From Episyrphus balteatus (lineage: Eukaryota; Arthropoda; Insecta; Diptera; Syrphidae), in assembly GCF_945859705.1 (NCBI RefSeq), contig NC_079135.1, forward strand, positions 38,303,679-38,367,678: DNA of 64,000 nucleotides, given 5' to 3'. Shown here in pieces: positions 47,519-58,899 of this stretch (position 1 is the stretch's first letter; every line of letters begins with the position of its first letter). The translations under genes and the position numbers were made by a program. The notes below the pieces were generated by a model. The model had not been told where the DNA came from and made no database searches. It saw only the letters and a list, made by a program, of their open reading frames with translations.

Positions 47519-47925
47519 GGGGGTTAGTTTTCTTTTTCAGCCTTTTCTGAAAGTAATGAATATTTATTAATAAAAATATAAATATTTATAAACAATACAT
47601 TTTTCCATTTTCTCATTTAATAAATTGCCGCCAATGTTATTAATTTTTCTCAACAACTCGTGACTTGACAATTTTTTTTTTGCTGTCAAATGACAGTGCA
47701 AACCGTGCGTTTACATTTAACCGTGCGTTTATAGTTCAGTTTCCCAACTATAAAATTAACGTGGCGTTAACCCTTAACCTGACTATTAAATTGGTTATTG
47801 GTATGGAGAAATATTTAAAGCTCAGTTAAATATTTAACTGAGCTTTAAATTTGATTATTGGTAAGGCCCGTTGTAAATAAAACACCCGAACTTAGGACAG
47901 TGGCCCATATCTTACACGAATGAAG

Positions 47926-48602
47926 ATATCAGCATTTTTTTTATCTTCAAGGGAAATGTCAAGTTTATAAAAGAGGTCAAAATGCAACTTGAGTGAATTT
48001 TAAATGAAACAGAGGGAAAAAAGTATGTCTTTTTTTTTGTTTTCGTATAAAATAGTCCGGTCAAGATAGACATTTGAAATAAGCCAAACCTTAAAATAAC
48101 AGGAGTTATGGACCGTTGTTGAGTAGATTTGGCGATCTATAGCACCTCAAAGATCTCAGGGACTTTACGACTTCATGAATGGTCGTTGCGAAGCGGTATT
48201 TAAAAATAATAGTCATGGAAGCAAATACAACCTTTTTTCAAATAAAATACCGTTTAATTGAACTTTTTTGACAAAGCTCTTTTGTTTAATGCTTTATTTA
48301 AAATATTTTTCGATGAGCTGCTATTTTTTTGCTCGTAGCAATGCTGTATAATGTGAATCTTAGAATCGCGATATCTCACGAGCGGTAAATCTTAAGGAAA
48401 AATCATATAGGCCATTTTCGTAGAAATTTTAGGATCTCCAACTTTGGCTCAAGTTTTTTTTGATACAACTTACCGTTTTCGAAAAAATGTAAAAAACCTC
48501 AAAACCTCAAAGAAGTCCGGGGTAAGTATATCCGGAGAGTATTCTTTTTTCAGATCTTGTTGATCTCTTACCAAAGGGAAGAAATAAATAAATCTGATGA
48601 GG
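47926..48602. other. Intergenic DNA between gene copies 1 and 2
   Basis: AT-rich repeat-like sequence, probably the upstream part of the CTGTC-family copy interrupted at 48632. No gene is supported. Confidence 0.4.
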
Positions 48603-48631
48603 ATGTAAGCAGGACCGAAAATAGCGGTACC

Positions 48632-49456
48632 CAGGATTCCCAGGTTTTCAAAATAAAAATCCCCTTTTTTTAACACCAAAACGTTTATTTTTCCCCTTTT
48701 TTCCAGAAAAAAATGCAAGTATTTATTTTTTTTTTAAATTTTTTTATTTAAATCTTTTTTTAAACATATTAATTTTGTATTTAATTTATTCATAAAAATA
48801 AAAACTTTATAATGGACATAAGTAAATAAAAAAAAAAATTAACAAAAATGAAGCTCAAAATACATATTTCATTTTCAAACTAAAAACTGTCAAAATAAAA
48901 TTTATGAAGAATGGAACTACTTCATAAATTTTATTTTGAGGGTAAATCTAAAATATCAGTGCTAATTTAGTAAAAAATGGATGTTATTTTCTATAATTAA
49001 TGTATTTTTGTAAATCATAGAGTATTTATGCCGATTAAGGCAGGCATTTTTAACAACGATGTCTTAAAAATGTATAAGTATTTTTTTTTACTTTTATTTT
49101 TTTTACTGCCGCGGCTGCTGGCTGAAAATTTCGTTTGATATACCTACCCAAAAAAGTACAGATTCCCTTAATGAAATATTTTGAGGAGTGAATTAAAAAA
49201 TGGAAGCACCCTAGTTTTTAGTAGAGCTGTCAAATTAAAAAATCCACTTAGCGTGGAACACGATAGTTTATTTTGGAACTAAGTTTTATTTAAATTGATT
49301 CCATTGTTCAAAGATTGTGTCTAACGTTTTTGTAAGTTTAAATTTTTCCCCTTTTAGATATTTTTTCCCCTTTTTTTATCCCCGTCCCCTATTTTATCCG
49401 TTTCGTCAAAGAAAATCGGCAAAAATGGTGATTTTCCCCTCAACCTGGGAACCCTG
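48632..49456. mobile_element. hAT-like element, 825 bp, CAGG..TTCCCAGG ends
   Basis: The ends CAGGATTCCCAGGTT and (complement) CAGGGTTCCCAGGTT are flanked by a perfect 8-base duplication GCGGTACC (48624-48631, 49457-49464). The uninterrupted site is seen in the CTGTC family at 3863-3885 (ACGGTACCTGTCATATAACG). CAGGG plus 8-bp duplication is typical hAT. No transposase frame. Confidence 0.9.
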
Positions 49457-49464
49457 GCGGTACC

Positions 49465-49740
49465 TGTCATATAATGGATACTTTCTTTTTTGCAAAAACA
49501 CATAACAGCTAAATTTTAATATACAAAATATTTTGTGTACCGTTATTAACGGTACCTTATAACGGCTTTTTTGATTTCTGAATTTCTCTCAAACGACACG
49601 ACGTTAATCAAATTTTGTATACAGAAACATTAAAGTGATCGTAATATAAAAATTTTGCAAAATTTTCAAAAAACAGTTTTGGATTTTTTAAAGAACGACT
49701 CAAACGATTTTCAATTTTTTTCGCTCCATTCAAATTTTTC
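49465..49740 (+). repeat. CTGTC-family repeat (copy 4), 3' part
   Basis: It continues from the GGTACC at the hAT insertion with TGTCATATAATGG, ACCGTTATTAACGGTACC and an AT-rich tail resembling 3870-4350. Confidence 0.6.
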
Positions 49741-50002
49741 ACAACAAAACGAATGTATGTTCTCCCAAAGTATTACCTAGGGAGTATTGCATTCATGCCG
49801 ACCTCTAGTGGACAAGGTGTACCATGGAAAATGAGAACTAAGAGTGCAAAAGAATTCAAATTAAATTCATTTACATTACAAAGCTATTACTGAAATCAAA
49901 AAGAAAGATATATGCATGTGCATACATTGAAGTAATTGACGTCCTAAAGAAAGGCAACCTCTTTGCTTGTGTAGCATAGTAAAAACTTAAAGTTGAAAGA
50001 AA

Positions 50003-50008
50003 TTTATT
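50003..50008 (-). terminator. Poly(A) signal of gene copy 2
   Basis: AATAAA on the minus strand, about 115 bases beyond the stop codon at 50122. An equivalent signal lies after copy 3 (54878-54883). Confidence 0.5.
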
Positions 50009-50121
50009 TTATTTTCATGTTCTTCATCATAAAACATAGCTTTTTCCATTTCGTGGTCACTAAGAATATGGCATCAGTCTAGGCAACAGTTTTTTGTCAT
50101 CACGTTTTTATCTTTTCAAAT

Positions 50122-51543
50122 TCAAACTACTATTTTGAAATCTTTAAAAAATTGTCTATACTTTGCCAGCGATACTAGATCCCATCCTTCTTTTTTACAT
50201 TTAAATTTATACTCTCGATACATACAAGTAATATTCAATCTATTATTAAAACATATTCCCTCTGATTTTCCTCCACGGCATTTATGTGCGGAATAATTTG
50301 AAATGTGCTCGTTTATTATTTCAGCGGTCTTAACAGATATTTTGTTGTATGCAACATGACGACCACGATTATCAGGTTTAGCAACACCGAGATGAGAATG
50401 AGCGACACAGTTTCTAACCATTGCATTTGTTACATTGAGTGTAGCTAAGAAAAATTCATGACAAACATGTACTTTATTATTTTCATCATTGAATTTAGAC
50501 AAATAGTACTGATAAGTAAAAGCTCTTCTGCTGTTTTCCAATTTTATCGTTGTTCTATTTTTTTCATTTTTTTCTACGTGGTCGACAATAAACTGTTTCT
50601 GTTGGTCATATGAATTCATTTGTCTAAACTTTTTGTAAATCAACTTGCGGTCATCTTGACTGAAACTGTCACATTCTTTGTGGTTAAGTTTTCCCATGCA
50701 AGGAGCTGGAAGGAGTGGTCGACTTTCATGTAATTTACCATCTCTTCCAATATACTCTTCGCCTCTGAGTCTTTTCATCTTTCTGATGTTTTTCTTCCAA
50801 AGTTTTGTATTTGGTTCTATGGGTTTTTTAGAAATTTTGTCAAGTTTAGTAAAATAGTGATCAGATTCATTCACATACTTTCTTATCATGTGATCCGGTG
50901 CATTAGTTGTGGTCATGAAAAACTCACGGCAGACGTTAATCTTAATATTACTTGAAGTAGTCAGGGTGTAGAAGTAAGTATAGCTTCTCCTGCTTGATGC
51001 TAGTCTTCGGGTTGTGCGTCTTTTATCACATTTTGTTACGTGATCTGTAATATATTGTTTTCTAAGTTCGTACGAATTCTGTTCTGCAAACTTTTTGTGG
51101 ATCCACTTGCGTTCTTCTTCACTTATAGAAGCACAAGATGTGTGCTTGTCTTTATCCCTGCATGCAGCTGGCGGGAGCTGCTGACTGTCGAGTAGTTTGC
51201 CATCATCTTCAGGTTCTTTACTTCTGTCCCTCTTTAAATGTTTGTTATTTTTCTTCCAAAGGCTTGGATCTGATTGTTGGGCGGGTTCATTCTGTTCATC
51301 CATAGACTCATCGTCTGCTTCGTTAACAACGTAGTTCTCATCTATTTCCGTTTTAACTTTTGAAATAAAGTTAAGTTATTAGTTTAATTTAAATTAATTA
51401 AAATAAATGTATTAACCTTCTTCGGCAAGTGATGCATAGAATGTAGGATTTTGATGTTCATAATATTCCAGACTAATGTGTGTGCCATCGTTAAATGTTT
51501 CTTCTTTAATTGTAATTTCACTGTAATCGTCAGTACTTATCAT
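50122..51543 (-). CDS. Two-domain transposase-derived-like protein, copy 2, intact (exons 51543-51417 and 51356-50122)
   Basis: Exon 1 (ATG 51543) encodes 42 residues, including TIKEETFNDG, and ends GAAGAAG|GTTAAT; a 60-base intron ends TTCAAAAG at 51357. Joined, the frame has 453 codons and no interruption. A TGTATTTTCCAG acceptor just right of 51587 suggests a further non-coding 5' exon. Residues 74-215 and 227-376 are tandem copies of one domain (LWKKN, AC/PC, ERK-I-KKF, KQ-I-DHV, RTT-L-SRR--TY, V-C-EFF--T). Residues 377-453 add HISNYSAHKCR, LNITCMYREY and a final KYRQFFKDFKIVV. I recall the same order (cysteine-rich start, SRR-Y, VC-FF, RGKH, I--HI-S, MY--Y, YR-IFN-FN) in many anonymous insect proteins thought to be transposase-derived. 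No catalytic DDE part follows. It is probably nuclear and DNA-binding, by inference. The function is unknown. Confidence 0.8.
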
Positions 51544-52110
51544 TGTTGAAATGAAATTGTCTGATTTAAGTAAATTGAAACAGTGATCTGGAAAATACAG
51601 TCAAATTGATGGGTTTTAATTTGTTGGCGTTAGGCCAAAAAAATGAAAAAATTTTGAGTGCTAACCCTATTATTTCTTTATGGAGCAATTGTCTCAAAAT
51701 TATGTTTTTTACACATATTTTTAATGAAAATTGGGAGTTTATGCTTACTAAATCAAAATATGAATTAGTTGTTAAATGCCATCAAATATTTTCTAGTGTC
51801 TAAATTATATGTCTGTTTGTAAATTTTTGAAAAATAGTAAATAAAACAATTGTTTGTCCATCTTTTTGGTGCAAGTGCACTGTATAAAACGTCAAATGTG
51901 TCAGATATTTTTGTTTATTCTGTGCTGTTTATTAAAGTGCTGTTCAGTGATGTTGTTCTGGATAGTTAGGAATAGAAAAGAACATATTTGTTCAGTTTTA
52001 AATTGTTCTGTTTGCTGTTCAATGAAGCAGTTGTCTGTTCAATGTCGTTGGTGACTGTCGTTTTAAATTAAACACCCAAACATAGGACAGTGGCCCATAT
52101 CGTCGGCCTC

Positions 52111-52551
52111 ATAACGAAACCTCGTAACTCCACCTTTTTTCGAAAATGACTTGAATGCCATTTTTTAGAAAATAAGTCAGCGGAGCAACGCAGAAAATTT
52201 GAAGTCATTCCGAAAACTCTAAGGGCCATTTTGTTCGCTCGAAGTTGAAAATAAGGATTTTTATCTTCAACTTCCCAATTTGCTTTTGTTTACTGAAAGT
52301 TGACGTTTTCAACTTTCGATTTTCAACTCAAGAGTTTGTCAACTTTCAGTTTTATCACCTTCCCGAAAAAGTAGAAGTTAGGCAACTAAACTTGAGAGTT
52401 TGCTTCAAAATTATTTTTTTTAAATTTTTCTGTCAAGATTTTGTTGGCAGTTATTGTGTTAACGAATAAACAACAAATTCAGTAAAAAAAAAATAAAATA
52501 AAAAACAGAAAGAATTGCAGTTTTTATTATGTATTTTATCTTTATCTTCTT
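52111..52551. other. Intergenic DNA, nothing recognised
   Basis: This lies just upstream of gene copy 2's unit. It contains several short words around TTGAAAA and AACTTTC in both orientations but no clear element. Confidence 0.4.
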
Positions 52552-53310
52552 ACAGCCTTATTTATTAGATTTCACTAAACAGCTCTAAACGGCTGCATAG
52601 TTATACAATACATAAAGTTTTATGTAGCCTTTATGCAACGTTACATAAATTTCTATTTTTAAAACATTTTCTTAGCCATTATAATTATGCTAGGTTTGTG
52701 TCCAAATAAGTACTAAAAATGGAAAATTAGTTCGACAAACAACTCCATCTGTCGATAAAATAACTCCATTTGATTCAAAAATAAACAAAAAAAAATAAAC
52801 AAAAACGTGAGCGAAAGTTCTCAATGTCATATGTAGAAGAAAATCTCTAAAAAAAACACATTTCATTTGATAACAAATTGTTCACATGTATGAAAATGTA
52901 GGCACATAAGAAAAAGATGAATACACTACACACATGAATTTATATCTCGTAAATTATATCAGGAACAAATCTCCAAATTTCTTATTTTTTGATTTAGTTG
53001 ACTTAAAGTTGTTCATTTAATTTAATTTTAATTGAAAATGTAATCAAAAAAATAAATTCTTCAATGAAAAAACAAAAATATATACAAATATTGATATTTT
53101 TTCTTTCTCTGAAAATTATTTGATGTTCAAATGACATTTAAGCTAAATAAATTCTTATTCAGGCTCTAAACAACCTAAAAACTCGTTTAGCTTATACAAC
53201 CTTTATTAAACGTTGCATAAATATTATAAATCACAATTTTTTGTTTAAATACATTATAAAGAGTACATAATGCTATGTACTCTCTATGATGAATTTATAA
53301 ATAGGGCTGT
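52552..53310. mobile_element. Inverted-end element, copy 1 (ACAGCC family), 759 bp
   Basis: It begins ACAGCCTTATTTAT and ends ATAAATAGGGCTGT. It is about 90% identical by eye to 59263-60096. Shared interior marks are ACAGCTCTAAACGGCTGC near the left end and GAGTACATAATGCTATGTAC near the right. No coding sequence; the target duplication here is unclear. Confidence 0.75.
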
Positions 53311-54169
53311 TAATCTTTAAATTAAAGCATTGTGTTTTAGACAAAAATCATTTTTTTCTGCTGTTATGGATCTAGAAGTACACTAAGGTGCACAACTGTT
53401 CCAAGCAATAGGTATTTTGCTTTGACATTTGATATTATTTTGGTTTAAGCGTTTTGGGAATTAAGACTTTTATTATCTTAAAGATCACCAAAAAGACAAT
53501 TACTAATAACAGCTAACCGTTATCTGCAAAGTTCGATGAAAAAAGAAAGGATTTCATTGGGACAGTTTTGCAACGACCGAGAAAAGAAGAATGTTTTGGT
53601 TTACTACTGTTTACTACTCCACTAAAACTGGTTGCTCACCATCAGATTTAGTTTATATTTACTCTACGTAAACTAAAATTCCATTTTCAGCTGATTTATT
53701 CAATTAAATTTAAATAATTGTGTAAATGAAACCATTTACAAAATCGTTAAACAAAACGATACTACCTATATAAATTAAAAGAAAGAGCTTTCGTTAGGAA
53801 AATTGCACGAATATTAAAGTAAAGCACAGAGAATAAGATAGAAATTTTAATATGAGCTGAAAAAGAATATTGGAGGAAGACCCAGGATACTGAGCTCTGC
53901 AAATATTCGAGATTTATAGTATAACTAGGTACAGAATATGCAACTTTGGTCTCAAATGCATCAGGACGTTCGCAGAGACACTGGCAAAACATTAAGCAAG
54001 TAGTAGTAGTTCAACGAACCCACATTCTGCTGATTTTAGAGTCTTGGAGAAAAATAAAAGCCTTTGCTTTCGAAGAATAATATTAAAATTTTAACCAAAA
54101 AATCAAATAGCGTATTTGGTTTTGTGGAAAAATTCATTTAATATAATCATTTTTATAAAAAAAAAAAAA
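53311..54169. other. Intergenic DNA, nothing recognised
   Basis: AT-rich, with no credible gene and no inverted ends. Confidence 0.45.
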
Positions 54170-54390
54170 CAAAACCGACTTCTATGATTCAAAACGGGGT
54201 TTTATGGTTTTTCTAATAGTTCCTAAAGCTTAAACTGAACGAAATTGAAATGCGACCACATTGCAGCCGCTTTCCAATACAAAAAGAATTATCAAAATTG
54301 ATTCACTCTGTCCAAAGTTATGCGGTAACAAACATAAAAAAAAAACATACAGACGAATTGAATACCTCCTCCTTTTTGGAAGTCGGTAAA
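54170..54390. repeat. Short dispersed repeat bounded by AACCGACTTC and GAAGTCGGT
   Basis: The boundaries AAAACCGACTTC and GGAAGTCGGTAAA are inverted. The interior includes GCCGCTTTCCAATAC, AAAGTTATGCGGTAAC and ACCTCCTCCTTTTTGG. I recall near-identical AT-rich repeats with the CCTCCTCCTTTTT-GAAGTCGGT end from moths and other insects; this is recollection, not a search. Confidence 0.5.
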
Positions 54391-54649
54391 AATAAAAACT
54401 GAGTGGCTATTGAGTATAAGAAAAAAACACGGCAAATGTTTTACTTCATGATAGGCATCACCTCATTCACTCCATTTAAATCTTTCAAAACAAAACGAAT
54501 GTATGTTCTCCGAAAGCATTACCTAGGGAGTATTGCATTTATGCAGACCTCAACCGGACAAGGTGTACCATGAAAAATGAGAGTAGTCAAATTAGATTCA
54601 TTTACATTACTGAAATCAAAGAGAAAAATAAATGTGCATATATTGAAAA

Positions 54650-54797
54650 GCGAGGTGGTCTGGTAGCCATGGTAGTTATACTCGCTAACTTATTAACATT
54701 GTAATTTATTGACCTGTTAATAAAGATATAAATAAATATATATTAAAAAGGGCACTTTATCTCTATCATCATCAGCATACGTGGCAGATCCTAGTGA
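54650..54797. mobile_element. ~150-bp insertion specific to the copy-3 unit, SINE-like at best
   Basis: The copy-2 unit reads ATTGAAGTAATTGACGTCC near 49928, while the copy-3 unit has ~150 extra bases between ATTGAA and AATTCACGTCC. The insert opens with GCGAGGTGGTCTGGTAGCC, loosely like a tRNA A-box, and includes an AATAAATATATATTAA tract. No B-box is clear and no target duplication is certain. Confidence 0.35.
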
Positions 54798-54990
54798 CAA
54801 ATATAATTCACGTCCTAAAAAAGGCAATCTCTTTGCTTGTGTAGCATATTAAAAACTTCAAGTTTAAAGAAAATTATTTTATTTTCATGTTATTCATCAC
54901 ACAACAAAACTTTTTCCATTTCGTGGTCACTTAGAATGTGACATCAGTCTAAACAATTTGTCGTCATCACGTTTTTCTATCTTTTCAAAT

Positions 54991-56413
54991 TCAAACTTCT
55001 ATTTTGAATTCTTTAAAAAATTCTCTATACTTTGCCAGCGATACTAGATCCCATCCTTCTTTTTTACATTTAAGTTTATACTCTCGATACATACAAGTAA
55101 TGTTCAATCTATTGTTAAAACATATCCCTTCTGATTTTCCTCCACGGCATTTATGTGCGGAATAATTTGAAATGTGCTCGTTTATTATTTCAGCGCTCTT
55201 ATCAGATATTTTGTTATATGCAATATGACGACCACGATTATCAGGTTTAGCAACACCGAGATGAGAATGAGTCACACAGTTTCTAACCATTGCATCTGTT
55301 ACATTGAGTGTAGCTAAGAAAAATTCATGACAAACATGTACTTTATTATTTTCATCATTGAATTTAGACAAATAGTAATGATAAGTAAAAGCTCTTCTGC
55401 TGTTTTCTCTAGTTGTTCTATTTTTCTCATTTTTTTCTACGTGGTCGACAATAAACTGTTTCTGTTGATCGTATGAATCCATTAGCCTAAACTTTTTGTA
55501 AATCAACTTGCGGTCATCTTCACTGAAACTGTCACATTCTTTGTGGTTAAGTTTTCCCCTGCAAGGAGCTGGAAGGAGTGGTCGACTTTCATGTAATTTA
55601 CCATCTCTTCCAATATACTCTTCGCCTCTGAGTCTTTTCATCTTTCTGATGTTTCTCTTCCAAAGTTGTGGTTTTCGTTCTATGGGTTTTTTAGAGATTT
55701 TGTCAAGTTCAGTAACATAGTGATTCGATTCATTCACATACTTTCTTATCATGCGATCCGGTGCATTAGTTGTGGTCATGAAAATCTCACGACAGACGTT
55801 AACCTTAATATTACTTGAAGTAGTCAGGGAGTAGAAGTAAGTATAGCTCCTTCTGCTTGACGCTAGTCTACGGGTTGTGCGTCTTTTATCACATTTCGTT
55901 ACGTGATCTGTAATATATTGTTTTCTAAGTTCGTACGAATTCTGTTCTGCAAACTTTTTGTGGATCCACTTGCGTTCTTCTTCACTTATAGAAGCACAAG
56001 ATGTGTGCTTGTCTTTATCTCTGCATGCAGCTGGCGGGAGCTGCTGACTGTCGAGTGTCGAGTAGTTTGCCATCATCTTCAGGTTCTTTACTTTTGTCTC
56101 TCTTTAAATGTTTGTTATTTTTCTTCCAAAGTCTTGGATCTGATTGTTGGGCGGGTTCATTGTATTCATCCATATCCTCATCATCTGCTTCGTTAATAAC
56201 GTAGTTGTCCTCTATTTCCGTTTTAACTTTTGAAATAAAGTTAAGTTATAAGTATTATTAAAATTAATTAAAATAAATGTATTAACCTTCTTCGGCAAGT
56301 GATGCATAGAATGTAGGATTTTGATGTTCATAATATTCGAGGCCGATTTTTGTACCATCGTTAAATGTTTCTTCTTTAATTGTAATTTCACTGTAATCAT
56401 CTGCAGTTATCAT
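54991..56413 (-). pseudogene. Two-domain transposase-derived-like protein, copy 3, broken by a 7-bp duplication (exons 56413-56287 and 56226-54991)
   Basis: It is closely similar to copy 2 in both exons, with the same 60-base intron and splice sites. At 56050-56063 the heptamer GTCGAGT is present twice, where copy 2 has it once. The extra 7 bases shift the frame: reading from the exon-1 ATG hits a stop ~15 codons later. The rest of the protein stays open in the other frame (from 56076, 361 codons), covering most of domain 1, domain 2 and the C-terminus. A 6-base in-frame loss in domain 2 (RTTREN instead of RTTIKLEN) is also seen. The long open remainder says the break is recent. A downstream start could still give a shorter protein. 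Confidence 0.8.
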
Positions 56414-57437
56414 TGTGGAAATGAAAGTGTCTCAATGAAGTAGCTTTAACCAGTAATCTGGAAAAAAAGATTCAAATTGATGATTCTAAAGTTTGTCATA
56501 TTCTGCTTTATTCTAAAGAGCTTGACAAATTAAGTTGAGAAATAGTTTTGTTTACAGTTTTGGTTCAGTATTTGGATTTTTGCTTTGCGATGGTCAAATG
56601 AGTTAGGTTTTGAATGCTATCAAATCTTTTCAAATCACTAGATTATTATGTTTGTTTACATATTAATTTTTGATATTAGAACAGGAAAGAAAAAATTCAG
56701 AAATAGTAGTAGTAGCAAAAAATAAATAAAATAAAGAACATCTGGTGGTGCAGGTGCACTTAATTTTGTGTATAAAATGTCAAATGTGACAGACAGTTAT
56801 TTTTTTTTTCTTCTGATAAACAGATGCAGAATTAATAGTGCTGTTCAGTGACGTTGTTCTGTATGGTTAGGAACAGTAAAGTACATTTTTTGTTCAGTGG
56901 GCTTTTTCTATATTCTTTAAATTGATATAATCTATCATCCCGTTTCCGCCTGAACCATGTATCTACACAGCAAATTTTGTTCAGTTTTTAAAAGAAATAT
57001 ACATTTGTCTTGAAATTAAAGATATGAATTGAATAAAAGGAAATCAAGTTATGTTTAAGTCATATTGATTGAGTTTTTTCTTAACTAAAACCCTTGTAAA
57101 TATTTCTTTCTTATGACATTTCGTTGTGACGTGTCATCGCCAGCTCGCCTAGAATTAAGGTTTGTAGCGTTTTCGTTCGGCCGTCCGGGACTGTCCGGAA
57201 TTCTTCCGAACGATTCTGAAACTGTTCGTTTGGCACTCAATGACAGTTCTAATTCTGAAAAAAAGATAAAGTCGATTCCGAATTTTGAGGCAGAATCAAA
57301 ACCATAATCACGCACACATGTTAACACTTAAGACGTCAAAGTAATGAAATGGCTTTCTTTGTTGTTCATTTCTCAATTTTAAGAAACTTTAAACTATATA
57401 AAAATAAATAGACCCAGGGTCGATAATTTTTGAAACC

Positions 57438-58817
57438 AAAAAAAAATCATAGTAGAATGAAACCCATTGGAAAAGGAGGTGAATATGATGAAAATTAAAG
57501 GAAAAATAAATTACGGGCGAGCCAAGTTCGGGAAGTGGGTGGGTTGAGTTTTTAATGGTAAAAAATGGTATATCTCGATTTCCGGCAAAACTACAAATCC
57601 TATAGAAAAAAATGTGTGGCAAAGTTGTAGGTAATAAAAAGATTTACAACTTTTGTATCAACAATTTTTTCACATAACCTCAAAATTTATGTGAAAAATT
57701 AAAAAAACCGAGTTTTTGGTTTTTTATTTTTATCTTTTTCAAAAACAAAAGTTTTTCTACGAAATTTGGTGAAAACTTACCTTATTATGTCCCAAATACA
57801 CTGTAATTTATTTGATTTAAAATATTAATTTGTTCACCTTATTTTGACTTAATACCAAAAAAAAACACCCTAATTTTCAATCGAAAATTCATGTGTCAAA
57901 ATATCAGCTTTTTTCAAAAAGTCTGTGGGCATTTCGTCCGTTAAAATGTCTATTTTCTGATGGTGTAACAAAAATTTACATTAGTATACTATAGAACATG
58001 TTCTAGTAAAATTCAATAAATGAAAAAAGCTTGAATTCGAAATTTTTTTTTTTTCATTGTTTACAATTTTGGCCTATTTATTCAAATTTACACGTTAATT
58101 ACTCAAAAAACGTAAGATTTATCAATGTTACATGAAATCTTACGTTTTTTTGAGTAATTAACGTGTAAATTTGAATAAATTGGCCAAAATTGTAAACAAT
58201 GATAAAAAATTTTTTCGAATTCAAGCTTTTTTCATTTTTTGATTTTTACTAGAACATGTTCTATAGTATACTAATGTAATTTTTTTTTACACCATCAGAA
58301 AATAGACATTTTTATGGACGAAATGCCCACCGACTTTTTGAAAAAAGCTGATATTTTGACACATGAATTTTCGATTGAAAATTAGGGTGTTTTTTTTGGT
58401 ATTAAGTCAAAATAAGGTGAACAAATTAATATTTTAAATCAAATAAATTTCAGTGTATTTGGGACATAATAAGGTAAGTTTTCACCAAATTTCGTAGAAA
58501 AATTTTTGTTTTTGAAAAAGATAAAAATAAAAAACCAAAAACTCGGTTTTTTTTAAATATTTCACATAAATTTTGAGGTTATGTGAAAAAATTGTTGATA
58601 CAAAAGTTGTAGATCTTTTTATTACCTACAACTTTGACACACAACTTTTTTCTATAGGATTTGTAATTTTGCCGGAAATCGAGATATACCATTTTTTACC
58701 ATTAAAAACTCAACCCACCCACTTCCCAAACTCAGCTCGCCCGTAATTTATTTTTCCTTTAATTTTCATCATATTCACCTCCTTTTCCAATGGGTTTCAT
58801 CCTACTATGATTTTTTT
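57438..58817. mobile_element. Giant fold-back element, 1.38 kb hairpin
   Basis: The arms 57438-58120 and 58135-58817 are near-identical inverted copies around a 14-base loop (58121-58134). Landmarks are AATGAAACCCATTGG with CCAATGGGTTTCAT, ACGGGCGAGC with GCTCGCCCGT, and AACGTAAGATTT with AAATCTTACGTT beside the loop. No coding sequence and no clear target duplication. Confidence 0.9.
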
Positions 58818-58899
58818 GTACTTTTTAATGTTTTTTAAGCCATCGGCACTGGTCTAAAAGTGAAGAAAACAAAACAAAAATAGATAACTTAATGATAAT

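Larger units (their letters stand above)
46204..47868. mobile_element. Inverted-repeat element inserted upstream of gene copy 1, 1.67 kb, with nested insertions
   Basis: The ends GGCCTTACCAATAAT and (complement) GGCCTTACCAATAAT are exact inverted copies, flanked by CGTTG at 46199-46203 and 47869-47873. Copy 2 of the segment lacks it (GTCGTTGGTGACTG near 52040). It contains two further insertions, 46380-47180 and 47379-47518. Confidence 0.75.
43962..56900 (-). repeat. Tandem segmental triplication holding the two-domain gene cluster
   Basis: Three units share a gene, its 5' exon, its upstream DNA and its 3' flank: about 43962-47925 (enlarged by an insertion at 46204-47868), about 49741-52110, and about 54480-56900. 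Upstream identity includes the stretch around GTGCACTGTATAAAACGTC (46020-46040; 51876-51896) and GTGCTGTTCAGTGATGTTGTTCTGG. DNA between units (47926-49740, 52111-54480) is mostly unrelated repeats. Confidence 0.8.

Noticed and set aside
54655..54700. Possible tRNA gene
   Set aside because: Only a loose A-box-like string is present; no cloverleaf or B-box could be drawn.
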